This document shows, piece by piece, positions 8,405 to 16,458 of a stretch of DNA of 64,000 nt. Location: NCBI GenBank assembly GCA_021773795.1, contig JAJFJT010000015.1, positions 80,393 to 144,392 of the forward strand, written 5' to 3'. A program made the translations under genes and the position numbers. Numbering within the stretch: position 1 is the stretch's first letter; every line of letters starts with the position of its first letter. Below the pieces are notes generated by a model that saw only the letters and a program-made list of their open reading frames with translations, was not told the origin of the DNA and did not search any database. Source of the DNA: Gammaproteobacteria bacterium (lineage in GTDB: Bacteria > Pseudomonadota > Gammaproteobacteria > HK1).

Positions 8405-9363
8405 GTCAACGCCCCACCACAACTACTGCCCTGCCCCGCGGTACATCCATAACAATGGTTGTAGACCTGAATGGGCAAGCCTGGGAGTTTGGCACCCAAC
8501 AATTCCGAAAGATGGGGCTGGGGAGTGCCGTTGAAATGCAAGGGCACCCCGAGCATCTGGTTAAAATCACAATCATAGACATGGCCCTGCCAGTCCACGC
8601 TCAACTGGCTGCGGCACATGACATTCTTCAAATTTTCAGGGCGGTGGGCATCCCGTAACAAATCCACATATCTCTGTAGTTTCCCCTTGGAAATCAAGGT
8701 ACTACCAAAACGACCTACGGGCAGATTGGCAAGTGCATGGAGGGCATTGAAGTAAATACCATAACGCTCATCCAGGACTCGCTTGTAGTCCGCCTCCAAC
8801 TCGTTCTGGGCGGGGGGTAAGGTGGCACCCTGGGGATTATAGATAAGATCGAGCTCAAGCCCGGTTCCGGCCTTCCCGTAGCCCAGATAATTAAGCCGCT
8901 GCAACATACGGATACTGGAATCAAAGACCCCGTCACCGCGTTGTGCATCGACATTCTCTTCCAGGTAACAGGGCAAGGAGGCAACGATATCCACCTGTTG
9001 ATCCGCGAGAAATTCAGCGAGATCCTCGTATCCTGGCTCTTCAAGTATGGTGAGGTTGCAACGGTCGATGACTCGCACCCCCATCTCCCGGGCGCTCTCC
9101 ACCAGATAACGAAAATGGGCGTTCATCTCCGGGGCACCGCCGGTAAGATCGATGGCCCCTGCCCCCGATAACTTTAGAAAACGAAGCACCAGATCCACTG
9201 TTTCCCGATCCATCTCCTCCTTTCGTCGAGGGCTGGCGGCCACATGGCAATGCAGGCAGGAGAGATTGCAGCGGTAACCCAGATTGATCTGCAGCGTATC
9301 CAACTCTCTACGGCGGATGGCCGGAAAATCAGTTTCTGTAATATGGGGCAAGACGTCGTGCAT
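8401..9363 (-). CDS. arsS: Arsenosugar biosynthesis radical SAM protein ArsS
   Basis: Radical S-adenosylmethionine enzyme of the ArsS (TIGR04167) type, implicated in building the 5'-deoxyadenosyl moiety of oxo-arsenosugars from methylated arsenic. The iron-sulfur motif CxxxCxxC is at C32, C36 and C39 (RCNLSCLHCH). A cysteine-rich C-terminus (NHCYGCTAGQGSSCGG) gives auxiliary cluster ligands. The ATG at 9363 is preceded by AGAGGAATATCG; an upstream in-frame start would add 18 residues. No arsM, arsR or transporter gene is in the window, so the arsenic role is inferred from family only. Confidence 0.88.
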   Translation of the reverse strand: MHDVLPHITETDFPAIRRRELDTLQINLGYRCNLSCLHCHVAASPRRKEEMDRETVDLVLRFLKLSGAGAIDLTGGAPEMNAHFRYLVESAREMGVRVIDRCNLTILEEPGYEDLAEFLADQQVDIVASLPCYLEENVDAQRGDGVFDSSIRMLQRLNYLGYGKAGTGLELDLIYNPQGATLPPAQNELEADYKRVLDERYGIYFNALHALANLPVGRFGSTLISKGKLQRYVDLLRDAHRPENLKNVMCRSQLSVDWQGHVYDCDFNQMLGVPLHFNGTPQPHLSELLGAKLPGLPIQVYNHCYGCTAGQGSSCGGALT

Positions 9364-9441
9364 CGATATTCCTCTGTGTGGACGTGGATAGTAACGGTGC
9401 TTAGAGGAGTACGCCACGTGGAAGGTTCCCTGATCCGGGGA

Positions 9442-9596
9442 GTCTGTTGGATATAGGCGTCCGTAGCGAGGGAAAGCTGTATTGAGACAGATTTTTTGGT
9501 CGTTTGGGGATAATAGTCAGTCTATTAGACGAAAAGGACCGGGAAATATGGCCAATAGAGCTTTTCCGCAGTAGGGCAGTCCTATATCCAACAGAC
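9442..9596 (+). repeat. Dispersed inverted-repeat element, copy A (155 bp, shortest form)
   Basis: Bounded by a perfect 16-bp terminal inverted repeat (GTCTGTTGGATATAGG at 9442-9457, complement at 9581-9596). It contains the family core: GAGACAGATTTTTTGG, then GGGGATAATAG, CTATTAGACGAAAAGGA and AAATATGGCCAA. It lies between arsS and tRNA-Ala, 78 bp upstream of arsS, and fills most of that 288-bp gap. It has no coding capacity. Three related copies lie at 51.7, 57.9 and 59.3 kb. Confidence 0.85.
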
Positions 9597-9611
9597 CACT
9601 GATAGAAGCTA

Positions 9612-9640
9612 TGGCAGCGCTGATAACTGCGCGGTAGAAT
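9612..9640 (+). promoter_or_regulatory. Likely sigma70 promoter of tRNA-Ala
   Basis: TGGCAG and TAGAAT are separated by 17 bp and followed by a GC-rich discriminator (AGCGCGCC) typical of stringently controlled stable RNA genes. The -35 box is weak. Confidence 0.5.
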
Positions 9641-9651
9641 AGCGCGCCTGT

Positions 9652-9727
<76 letters not shown>

Positions 9728-9766
9728 ATTTCCCTTCCTGATCTTTCCCGGGTGGATTTCCGGCAA

Positions 9767-10300
9767 TCAACCCTGCGATATCTGGCCCAGCTTACGGGGA
9801 GTCACAAAGTGCTCCAATTCCCATTTCGCTGCGGCCGTTTCCTGCCACGACGACAAGTTGGCTTTCAGTATTGCCAAACCCGCGGTGGGATACTTGTTGC
9901 CCAACTCGGCACACAACCGCAGCTCCCCACTTTCCACTAACTGCCTGGCTAACTGCTGCATACCTGGATTATGAGCGATAACCATCAGAGAAGCGGGAGT
10001 GGCCTCCGCCTGATGGATACAGCCGAGAATGGTAGCTGGGCTTGCGAGGTAAAGTGCCTTGTCAAAGTGCACCCGTGGTAACTGCGGCAACTCGGCCAAT
10101 ACCCCTGCCAGAGTTTCACGCGCACGACAGGCCGGAGAGCAGAGTATTTGCTCTGGCACCAATTGCTGCTGACGGAGAAAGTCCCCTATGCACTGCGCGC
10201 CCTTGCGACCTCGCTGGTTGAGGGGTCGGTCAAAATCCGGACAAGCCGGATCTCCCCAGTCGGACTTGGCATGGCGCAGCAAATAGAGTCGGGCATTCAC
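9767..10300 (-). CDS. sixA: Phosphohistidine phosphatase SixA
   Basis: A single-domain histidine phosphatase (177 residues). The catalytic RHG-type motif is at R9-H10 (LYLLRHAKSDWG), with the second-half ILCSPACRARETL and VIAHNPGMQQLARQL expected for SixA. Family members remove phosphate from phosphohistidine, for example on HPt or PTS proteins. It is 33 bp downstream of ppk1 and probably belongs to the same transcript. PPK1 works through a phosphohistidine, which makes a link to polyphosphate turnover tempting but unproven. Confidence 0.88.
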   Translation of the reverse strand: MNARLYLLRHAKSDWGDPACPDFDRPLNQRGRKGAQCIGDFLRQQQLVPEQILCSPACRARETLAGVLAELPQLPRVHFDKALYLASPATILGCIHQAEATPASLMVIAHNPGMQQLARQLVESGELRLCAELGNKYPTAGLAILKANLSSWQETAAAKWELEHFVTPRKLGQISQG

Positions 10301-10333
10301 TGGTTCACAAGCCGCCCTAATTCAGCTAGCCCG

Positions 10334-12643
10334 TTAGCGGCGCCCATCTCCCCCGCGGCGGCGTGCAACCCCCTTGGGTTTTCTTTTGCGCAGGCGGGTG
10401 GCGGAAAAATATTGGCGCTGGGCCACCTCAATGAATTTTTGCTGGGCCGAGAGTGTCTCGTTTCCCCGTCCCGGCCGTCGCTGCCGATAACTGCCGTCAG
10501 ATTGCATATCCCAAGCGGTACGATTGTCGTTTAACTGACTCGTAAGGATAAAATCCAGGTCCTCTTGTAACGCGGCTTCCTCCACCGGAATAACCAACTC
10601 CACCCGGCTCTCCAGATTCCGTTTCATCAGATCCGCCGAACCGATAAAATATTCATCTGCCCCACCATTGTGAAAGTGGAAGATCCGCGCATGCTCGAGA
10701 AACTGGCCAACGATACTGATTACCCGGATATTGTCTGAAATGCCGGCAAGCCCCGGTCGCAAACGACAGGTATCACGAACCACCAGTTCTACCCGAACCC
10801 CGGCTTGTGAAGCCTCGTAGAGCGCACGGGTGATGTCCGGGTCCTCCAAGGCGTTGGTTTTAAGCCGGATAAGTCCGCTTTGTGCCTCGGAATGGAGTTC
10901 GATTTCCCGCTTAATCTTATCCAGCAACGACTGTTTGAGCACCTTGGGTGCCGGCAGTAACTTCCCGTAATTACGTTTTGGCTTGTACCCCGTGGTCAGG
11001 TAGTTGAACAGTTCGGTCAGCCCTTCGCCAATCTCCGGATCACAGGTAAGCACCCCGAGGTCCGAGTACAAACGTGCGGTGCCGGCATGATAGTTACCAG
11101 TGCCCACATGAGCGTAGCGCCGTAAACCTTCATAGTCCCTGCGCACCACCAGACAAACCTTGGAATGAGTCTTGAGACCCACCACACCATAGGTCACATT
11201 GATGCCAACCGTTTCCAGTCGATTCGCCCATCTGATGTTAGCGGCCTCATCAAAGCGCGCCTTCAACTCCACCACCACCGAGACATGCTTGCCGTTGCGT
11301 GCCGCATTCACCAGATAGTCGATGATCCGCGTATCCGCCGAGGTTCGGTAGAGAGTGAGTTTTATCGCCAGTACCTTTGGATCCGTGCTGGCCTCTTTGA
11401 CAAAGCGTTCCACCGAGGTGGCAAAGGATTCGTAGGGGTGTTGCAAAAGAATGGGGCCAACGTCACGAATAATATGAAAAATATTTCGGGAATCGTGCAG
11501 CTTGGCATTTTCCACCGGGTGATGCTCCACATCGTGGAGTTCCGGACCACCCAAACCTGCAAGGCTCATCAGATCCCCCATGCCCAGCACGGTGTTTTCA
11601 AAATAAACATCTGATTCCTCATCCAGACCCAGTTCAGCAGCCAGCATTCCCCGGTGCAGCGCCGTCATATTCTTGGTGACTTCAAGACGCACCATGGGCG
11701 AGAATTTGCGATCTCGTAGCTCCGTTTCGATCATGTCGAGCAAATCATCTGCAAGCTCTTCATCCTGCTCGGTATTAGCATTCCGTGTAACCCGAAACAA
11801 TTCACAGGAGACCACTTCCATCCCCGGAAACAGGAAATCAAGATTGTGCCCCATGACCTCTTCCACCGGGATGAAACAATCGCGCTCACCGACACGCAGA
11901 AAACGCGGGATGCCGTTGCCCTGCGGCACCTTCAATCGTGCCAGTAGCAACTCTTCCTCACCCGGATGCCTCAAGGTCACCAGCAGGTTAAGAGAGAGAT
12001 TGGAAAGAAATGGGAAGGGATGAGCCGGATCCATCGCTTGTGGGGTGATTAGCGGAAATATATCGGTGCGGAAATGCTCCCGCATGGCGGCCTGCTCTTC
12101 CTCGTTCAGATCGCGGTAGCAGGCAGGCAACTGGATGCCCTCCTTCTCCAGCATTCGACGCAGTTGCAAGAAAGTCTGGTGCTTGCCCTTTTGCAATTCC
12201 AGCACCACCGCACGGCACTCGTCGATCTGCTGTTGCGGGGTACGCCCGTCGATGGTGGGCTCGTGGGCGCCGGCGGCAACCAGATGCTTGAGACCGCCGA
12301 TACGTTTCATGAAGAACTCGTCAAGATTGGAGTCGACGATGGAAAGGAATTTCACCCGTTCACCAAGGAGCGTACGCCGATCCTGGGCCTCGTGTAGCAC
12401 CCGCTTGTTAAAATTCAGCCAGGTCAGCTCACGATTCAGATAAAGCTGAGGACTATCCAGGTCGATATCGGATGCGGCCTTTCCTGCCACCTCGGCAATG
12501 CCCTTCTCCTTAACGTCTAACGGTTCAGCCTTCCCAGGCTCAACTTTTTCCTCTAGCGCAGACATCTCCCCTTCCTTGGCTGAGGAAATGATAGTGTCCA
12601 GGATTTCCGTTACGCTTGTTACAGATTTTTCTTTGGCTGCCAT
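10334..12643 (-). CDS. ppk1: Polyphosphate kinase PPK1
   Basis: Reversibly transfers the ATP gamma-phosphate to inorganic polyphosphate. The 769-residue protein carries about 65 extra N-terminal residues before the conserved start (LYLNRELTWLNFNKRVLHEA). H493 in GLKTHSKVCLVV and H512 in RYAHVGTGNYH keep the 19-residue spacing of the E. coli catalytic pair H435/H454, so H493 should be the phosphorylated residue. It sits between ppk2 and sixA. The N-terminal extension is acidic and lysine-rich with no recognised domain. Confidence 0.97.
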   Translation of the reverse strand: MAAKEKSVTSVTEILDTIISSAKEGEMSALEEKVEPGKAEPLDVKEKGIAEVAGKAASDIDLDSPQLYLNRELTWLNFNKRVLHEAQDRRTLLGERVKFLSIVDSNLDEFFMKRIGGLKHLVAAGAHEPTIDGRTPQQQIDECRAVVLELQKGKHQTFLQLRRMLEKEGIQLPACYRDLNEEEQAAMREHFRTDIFPLITPQAMDPAHPFPFLSNLSLNLLVTLRHPGEEELLLARLKVPQGNGIPRFLRVGERDCFIPVEEVMGHNLDFLFPGMEVVSCELFRVTRNANTEQDEELADDLLDMIETELRDRKFSPMVRLEVTKNMTALHRGMLAAELGLDEESDVYFENTVLGMGDLMSLAGLGGPELHDVEHHPVENAKLHDSRNIFHIIRDVGPILLQHPYESFATSVERFVKEASTDPKVLAIKLTLYRTSADTRIIDYLVNAARNGKHVSVVVELKARFDEAANIRWANRLETVGINVTYGVVGLKTHSKVCLVVRRDYEGLRRYAHVGTGNYHAGTARLYSDLGVLTCDPEIGEGLTELFNYLTTGYKPKRNYGKLLPAPKVLKQSLLDKIKREIELHSEAQSGLIRLKTNALEDPDITRALYEASQAGVRVELVVRDTCRLRPGLAGISDNIRVISIVGQFLEHARIFHFHNGGADEYFIGSADLMKRNLESRVELVIPVEEAALQEDLDFILTSQLNDNRTAWDMQSDGSYRQRRPGRGNETLSAQQKFIEVAQRQYFSATRLRKRKPKGVARRRGGDGRR

Positions 12644-12696
12644 TTTAGCTTCTCTCTTTTCCTATAGTTGGGACGCGCTAGGCCGATCATGCGTAA

Positions 12697-13584
12697 TCAG
12701 TAGGCGTCGGGAACAAAACTCTGGTCGCTCATGGGGGGGCGCACATAGCCGGTATCCCCTTGCCGTGGTGGCAGTTTTATCCGCTTGGGCGTCATGTCCT
12801 CGTAGGGAATCATGGCCAGCAGGTGCCGGATACAATTAAGCCGGGCGCGCTTTTTCACATCGGCATCCACCACATACCAGGGTGCCTGTTTGATATCAGT
12901 ATGGGCAAAAAGATCATCCTTCGCCCGGGAGTACTCCGCCCATCTGGAACGGGATTCCAGGTCCATCGGACTCAGTTTCCAGTGCTTGGTGGGATCACCA
13001 ATGCGTGACTGGAAACGCCGCTCCTGCTCCTCGTCACTGACCGAAAACCAGTACTTAATCAGGATGGTTCCGGAACGCACCAGCATACGTTCAAATTCCG
13101 GGCAGGAACGCAGGAATTCCCAGTATTCCTCATCAGAGCAAAACCCCATCACCCGCTCTACGCCCCCGCGGTTATACCAGCTCCGATCAAACAGAACCAT
13201 CTCGCCAGCTGCAGGAAGATGGGGAACATAGCGCTGAAAATACCACTGGCTCTTTTCCCGTTCCGTCGGTGTCCCCAGGGCCACCACTCGACAAACACGC
13301 GGATTCAGGCTTTGGGTAATACGCTTGATCACCCCGCCCTTCCCCGCCGCATCCCGACCCTCAAAAATAACCACTGCCTTCAGGCCAGAATGCTTGATCC
13401 ATTCCTGCAGCTTGACCAGCTCTATCTGGAGCTTGAGCAACTCCTTCTCATAGAGATTGTTCTTGATCTTCTTCCTTTTCCTTGCCAAGGCGGCCTCTGT
13501 CTTGATTTCACTGTTTGGCGCGACCCGAACCTGGCTTGGCACTTTGCTCCGCACACTTTTTTTTCTTCCCTCTAACTTGGCCAT
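12697..13584 (-). CDS. ppk2: Polyphosphate kinase 2 (PPK2 family)
   Basis: A 295-residue PPK2 that uses polyphosphate to phosphorylate nucleotides (or the reverse). The P-loop is GRDAAGKGG at 76-84; the lid/Walker B region MVLFDRSWYNRGGVERVMGF contains the D133 catalytic aspartate. The N-terminal 45 residues are strongly basic (KKSVRSKVPSQVR, RKRKKIKNN). A single PPK2 domain suggests class I or III; which nucleotide it prefers cannot be read by eye. It is 53 bp upstream of ppk1 on the same strand. Confidence 0.95.
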   Translation of the reverse strand: MAKLEGRKKSVRSKVPSQVRVAPNSEIKTEAALARKRKKIKNNLYEKELLKLQIELVKLQEWIKHSGLKAVVIFEGRDAAGKGGVIKRITQSLNPRVCRVVALGTPTEREKSQWYFQRYVPHLPAAGEMVLFDRSWYNRGGVERVMGFCSDEEYWEFLRSCPEFERMLVRSGTILIKYWFSVSDEEQERRFQSRIGDPTKHWKLSPMDLESRSRWAEYSRAKDDLFAHTDIKQAPWYVVDADVKKRARLNCIRHLLAMIPYEDMTPKRIKLPPRQGDTGYVRPPMSDQSFVPDAY

Positions 13585-13762
13585 AAATATTTAACCTCAT
13601 GCAAAATAGCTGCCGCAAAGGCAGATGATGAAAGGAGGACGCATTCCCGCAGAAGCCGCCTTGAGAACATTAATAAATATCATAAATCCATCTTATATGG
13701 AATACCTGCCCGCCTGTCTCGGCAAGTTCCCGAGCAAATATGAAACGGGTTTGCGATGCTTA

Positions 13763-15319
13763 TTACCAGAAAGGTTTACACTCACTGAACTTCTTGAGCG
13801 CGCACTCGGCCCGGCGAAGCAACCGGGTCCTTTTCTGCATATGCCACCCCAGAACCACGCCCGCGGAAAAGTGAAGCCCCGCTTCCGGGCGATCCGACGC
13901 CTCATCAGCCAAATCGGACAATAATTTGCGCGCATTTGCCACATCATTCAGGTGGCCCAGCGCATCCTGCAAACGCCCGGCGGCGGCAAGAAAAGGCTTT
14001 GTCCGCTTGGCCGGATACAAGGACTGGAATCCCCGGGCCGCGTAACGCAATTTTTTTAGCTCAATACGCAAACGGTGACGCCCTTCGTCCGTTTTTGACT
14101 GAAAATTCTTCGCCCTTCGAGACACGCGCAAAAAATTCTTGGCCAATACCTCTTGTGCAAAAGCCCTAGCTGGTTTAACAAGCGCCCTTTCGTTCCGCTC
14201 GGCAGAAGTGTACTGCTCTCGCAGCCTGAACAGCCATAGCCCAAAGGCAAGCAGAAATTGGGTGCAGCGCGGAGATCGAAAAACGTTCGCCACCGCTAAA
14301 GCATTCACTCCTCTTAAAACCTCCAAATGCGCGAGCAGGGGTTGCAATGAAGGCTCCTTCTCCAAACCACACTTGACCTCCTCAACCAACTCGGATTGCA
14401 ATACTGCCCAGTCCCTGAGCGGAGCAAAAGCATGGTGTAACCATTTCAATTCAGTCCGCAACCAGTGAGTATCGTCGTTGGGAAACTGCTTGCGAAAGAG
14501 CCCTTCAAAAGTACGCAGACGACGCAAGGCCACCCGTGCCTGATGAACGGCTTCGTTTTCTGCACCGTGCAGCAGACCGGTCTCATTGCTGACAAGATGT
14601 TCAAGCCCGTTCTGCATGATCTGCATCAGGACCATGCCAGTATTTGCATCGGCAGGGAGCAGCACGGGCTTACCCTTAACGGCACCCAAAGGCTGCCCCG
14701 TCAGCCGGGCATAACCGCGCTCGGCCTTACTCAGTGTCGAAAGTTGAAGGGGTAGGTGCTGGTTAATTTCCAGCGCCAGGTCAAAGAGTCCCGCCGGATC
14801 GCCTTGTACTAATTCAAGCTCCAGTTCGCACAGAGCCTCACACTGATCGCCGATACAAATTTCCCCGCGATCAAGGTCAAGACGAAGCCGCGTACCTCCG
14901 GGCGTTAACAAAGGCCAACTGATGCGCTGAAATCGAGTTTCAAAAAGCGGGGAAAAACCTGACTTGCCCAATCGTCTAAGCCGGCGCCGCACCTTGGAAT
15001 CAGGAATTGTACCTAGATCTGGCACGGGCTCCGCCAGTCTTGATTCATATTCACCACGGAATTCCAGCCCCCCCAAACGCTCCTTGCGGGATTTAACACA
15101 CTGGATAATCCCGTCCTCATCGTACCGAAGGCGAAGACTCAATCCCCGCTTACGCAAATCGTAAGTGGCCGTATCAAAATAGCAGGTACGAAGATGGGTA
15201 GTTGTGGCCACTCCCGTCGCCAAATGCTGAATTACGGGCAGTTCCCGTAAACCATCGTAAGCCGCTGGGGTGCACAACAGCTTTAGCTCAATCTCCTGTC
15301 CAGTGGTGTTTGCGTCCAT
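13763..15319 (-). CDS. CYTH-CHAD inorganic triphosphatase-like protein
   Basis: Two-domain protein of 518 residues. The CYTH domain (about 1-205) starts with the triphosphate-binding ExExK motif at E9, E11 and K13 (QEIELKL). The CHAD domain (about 225-500) is a helical, histidine/arginine-rich polyphosphate-binding module (EAVHQARVALRRLRTFEGLF, then GRHRLRIELKKLRYAARGF). E. coli YgiF has the same architecture and hydrolyses tripolyphosphate. Heading the polyphosphate gene row supports a role in polyphosphate sensing or hydrolysis. The 178 bp before ppk2 hold no gene. Confidence 0.92.
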   Translation of the reverse strand: MDANTTGQEIELKLLCTPAAYDGLRELPVIQHLATGVATTTHLRTCYFDTATYDLRKRGLSLRLRYDEDGIIQCVKSRKERLGGLEFRGEYESRLAEPVPDLGTIPDSKVRRRLRRLGKSGFSPLFETRFQRISWPLLTPGGTRLRLDLDRGEICIGDQCEALCELELELVQGDPAGLFDLALEINQHLPLQLSTLSKAERGYARLTGQPLGAVKGKPVLLPADANTGMVLMQIMQNGLEHLVSNETGLLHGAENEAVHQARVALRRLRTFEGLFRKQFPNDDTHWLRTELKWLHHAFAPLRDWAVLQSELVEEVKCGLEKEPSLQPLLAHLEVLRGVNALAVANVFRSPRCTQFLLAFGLWLFRLREQYTSAERNERALVKPARAFAQEVLAKNFLRVSRRAKNFQSKTDEGRHRLRIELKKLRYAARGFQSLYPAKRTKPFLAAAGRLQDALGHLNDVANARKLLSDLADEASDRPEAGLHFSAGVVLGWHMQKRTRLLRRAECALKKFSECKPFW

Positions 15320-15428
15320 AGGCAGAGAATAACCTATAGTCGGGCGCCGCTAAACACCACTTTTCGCCAACACGCTACATCCCTTTGAAACGGGTCAGCA
15401 GCGCCCTCCTTAAGCCCTCAGCATCACT

Positions 15429-15457
15429 TTGTCTGTGTTCAACACAGCGTGTACTAT
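15429..15457 (+). promoter_or_regulatory. Sigma70 promoter of tRNA-Arg, overlapped by a palindrome
   Basis: TTGTCT and TACTAT are spaced 17 bp apart and followed by a GCGCTCGG discriminator, about 30 bp before the tRNA. A perfect 15-bp palindrome (CTGTGTT-C-AACACAG, 15433-15447) fills the spacer and could be an operator, or chance. Confidence 0.6.
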
Positions 15458-15486
15458 GCGCTCGGCTTCACCCAGTATACCTTTGC

Positions 15487-15563
15487 GCCCCGGTAGCTCA
15501 GTTGGATAGAGCGTCCCCCTCCTAAGGGGAAGGCCGGGGGTTCGAATCCTCCCCGGGGCGCCA
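15487..15563 (+). tRNA. tRNA-Arg (anticodon CCT), island integration target
   Basis: A 77-nt cloverleaf with acceptor GCCCCGG/CCGGGGC, discriminator G and encoded CCA. Anticodon stem TCCCC/GGGGA has loop CTCCTAA, giving anticodon CCT. The 3' portion from 15518 onward is repeated exactly at 24471, which shows that a mobile element integrated here and left the tRNA intact. Confidence 0.96.
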
Positions 15564-15564
15564 T
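15518..15564 (+). other. attL core (47 bp)
   Basis: Begins at CCTCCTAAGGGG in the tRNA-Arg anticodon arm and runs through the CCA end plus one T. Identical to 24471-24517; the flanking bases differ on both sides (C versus T before, T versus A after). Confidence 0.95.
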
Positions 15565-15585
15565 TCCTTAGGTACAATTGGCAGC

Positions 15586-15605
15586 GGTGCTACCCCGGTG
15601 CTACC
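15586..15605 (+). repeat. Paired integrase arm-type sites, left end
   Basis: Two GGTGCTACC copies at 15586-15594 and 15597-15605, start to start 11 bp apart (about one helical turn). The same motif pair with the same 11-bp phasing occurs near the right end. This is what is expected for integrase N-terminal domain arm sites, though binding is inferred. Confidence 0.6.
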
Positions 15606-15621
15606 TTTTGGAGACATAGCC

Positions 15622-15828
15622 ATGGTCCGCAGGGCTCACCGATTTTCCTACCACGGCCGCGACCTCACCCTACGTGAGATCGCGAAAGATGCTGGCCTTA
15701 ACCTCTGGACATTGCGATCTCGCCTCAGCCGCGGCTGGACCATCGAGCGCGCTGCCACCACCAGTACCATCGACCCATCCGAATGCGGCCGCCTGGGCCG
15801 TGCAAAATCTGGTTGGATCGGCTCATAA
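15622..15828 (+). CDS. Small phage-type helix-turn-helix protein, function unknown
   Basis: A 68-residue basic protein, the only plus-strand gene of the island. Its central part (LTLREIAKDAGLNLWTLRSRLSRGWTIERA) reads like the short DNA-binding module found beside phage HNH endonucleases and in small phage regulators, with a helix-turn-helix followed by a GW-x-IE-A tail. ATG at 15622 has GGAG 8 nt upstream. An earlier in-frame ATG at 15598 would add 8 residues but falls within the arm-site repeat. No nuclease domain follows. Confidence 0.55.
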   Translation: MVRRAHRFSYHGRDLTLREIAKDAGLNLWTLRSRLSRGWTIERAATTSTIDPSECGRLGRAKSGWIGS

Positions 15829-15857
15829 AAAAACCCACCATTTGAAGCGGGTTTTTT
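15827..15857. terminator. Bidirectional Rho-independent terminator
   Basis: AAAAAAACCC and GGGTTTTTT flank a 12-nt loop, with T-tracts on either strand. It lies between the plus-strand HTH gene and the end of the minus-strand tail genes, so it can insulate both. Confidence 0.75.
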
Positions 15858-15888
15858 ATACATCCGGTTTCCCGGGAAACGGCGAGGG

Positions 15889-16458
15889 TTAGCGCGGCCT
15901 CATCAGCTTTTTGATCCGGAACTCGAACTCGTGCTTGAGGAAAGCGGGATACTTGGAGCGCATGACATCGCGCTGAACTCTCTGGACGATGCTTGTTGCC
16001 CCAGGTAGTAGCGGGATGGTCTGCTTCTTGATAGGAAGGCGCGCCCTCCCCTTGCGTTTGAACACGGTACGCCCGCCACCTGGCATGGTGGCAAAAAAGC
16101 CGCCAGGTACAAAGTGGCCGCCGGCCTTTACCCCGTGTTTATTCTGTTTTCCGCCAGCTGCACGAACGCTGATTCCGCGCACACCCAGCCACAGGCGCGC
16201 CCATGTGTTCGAGGGGCTGGCAAGGCGGATCCGGATACGGCGGCGGATGAGCTTTTGCTGGACACCGCTCTCGTCCGAGACCTCGCGCACAATATCCGTG
16301 CGCGCCTTCCTTACCGTTTTGTTGAGCGCTGCAGAAATAGCCTGGGTGGCCACCTTGTTGGCCTTTGGGCCGAACAAGCGTAGCGTGCGCTTGAACTCCC
16401 GCTCATCGATCTCAAACTCAGCTTTTACACTGAGCCGTCCCGGGATTTGAATCGCCAT
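15889..16458 (-). CDS. Phage minor tail protein Z-like (GpZ family)
   Basis: A 189-residue basic protein. The run ARTDIVREVSDESGVQQKLI, then WARLWLGVRGISVRAAG, HFVPGGFFATMPGGGRTVFKRKG and RARLPIKK matches the layout of the lambda GpZ minor tail family, which acts at tail completion/connection. Its ATG overlaps the tape-measure stop (TGATG), so the two are translationally coupled. It is the last gene of the structural row. Family assignment is by motif pattern; a distant tail-completion protein is the alternative. Confidence 0.7.
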   Translation of the reverse strand: MAIQIPGRLSVKAEFEIDEREFKRTLRLFGPKANKVATQAISAALNKTVRKARTDIVREVSDESGVQQKLIRRRIRIRLASPSNTWARLWLGVRGISVRAAGGKQNKHGVKAGGHFVPGGFFATMPGGGRTVFKRKGRARLPIKKQTIPLLPGATSIVQRVQRDVMRSKYPAFLKHEFEFRIKKLMRPR

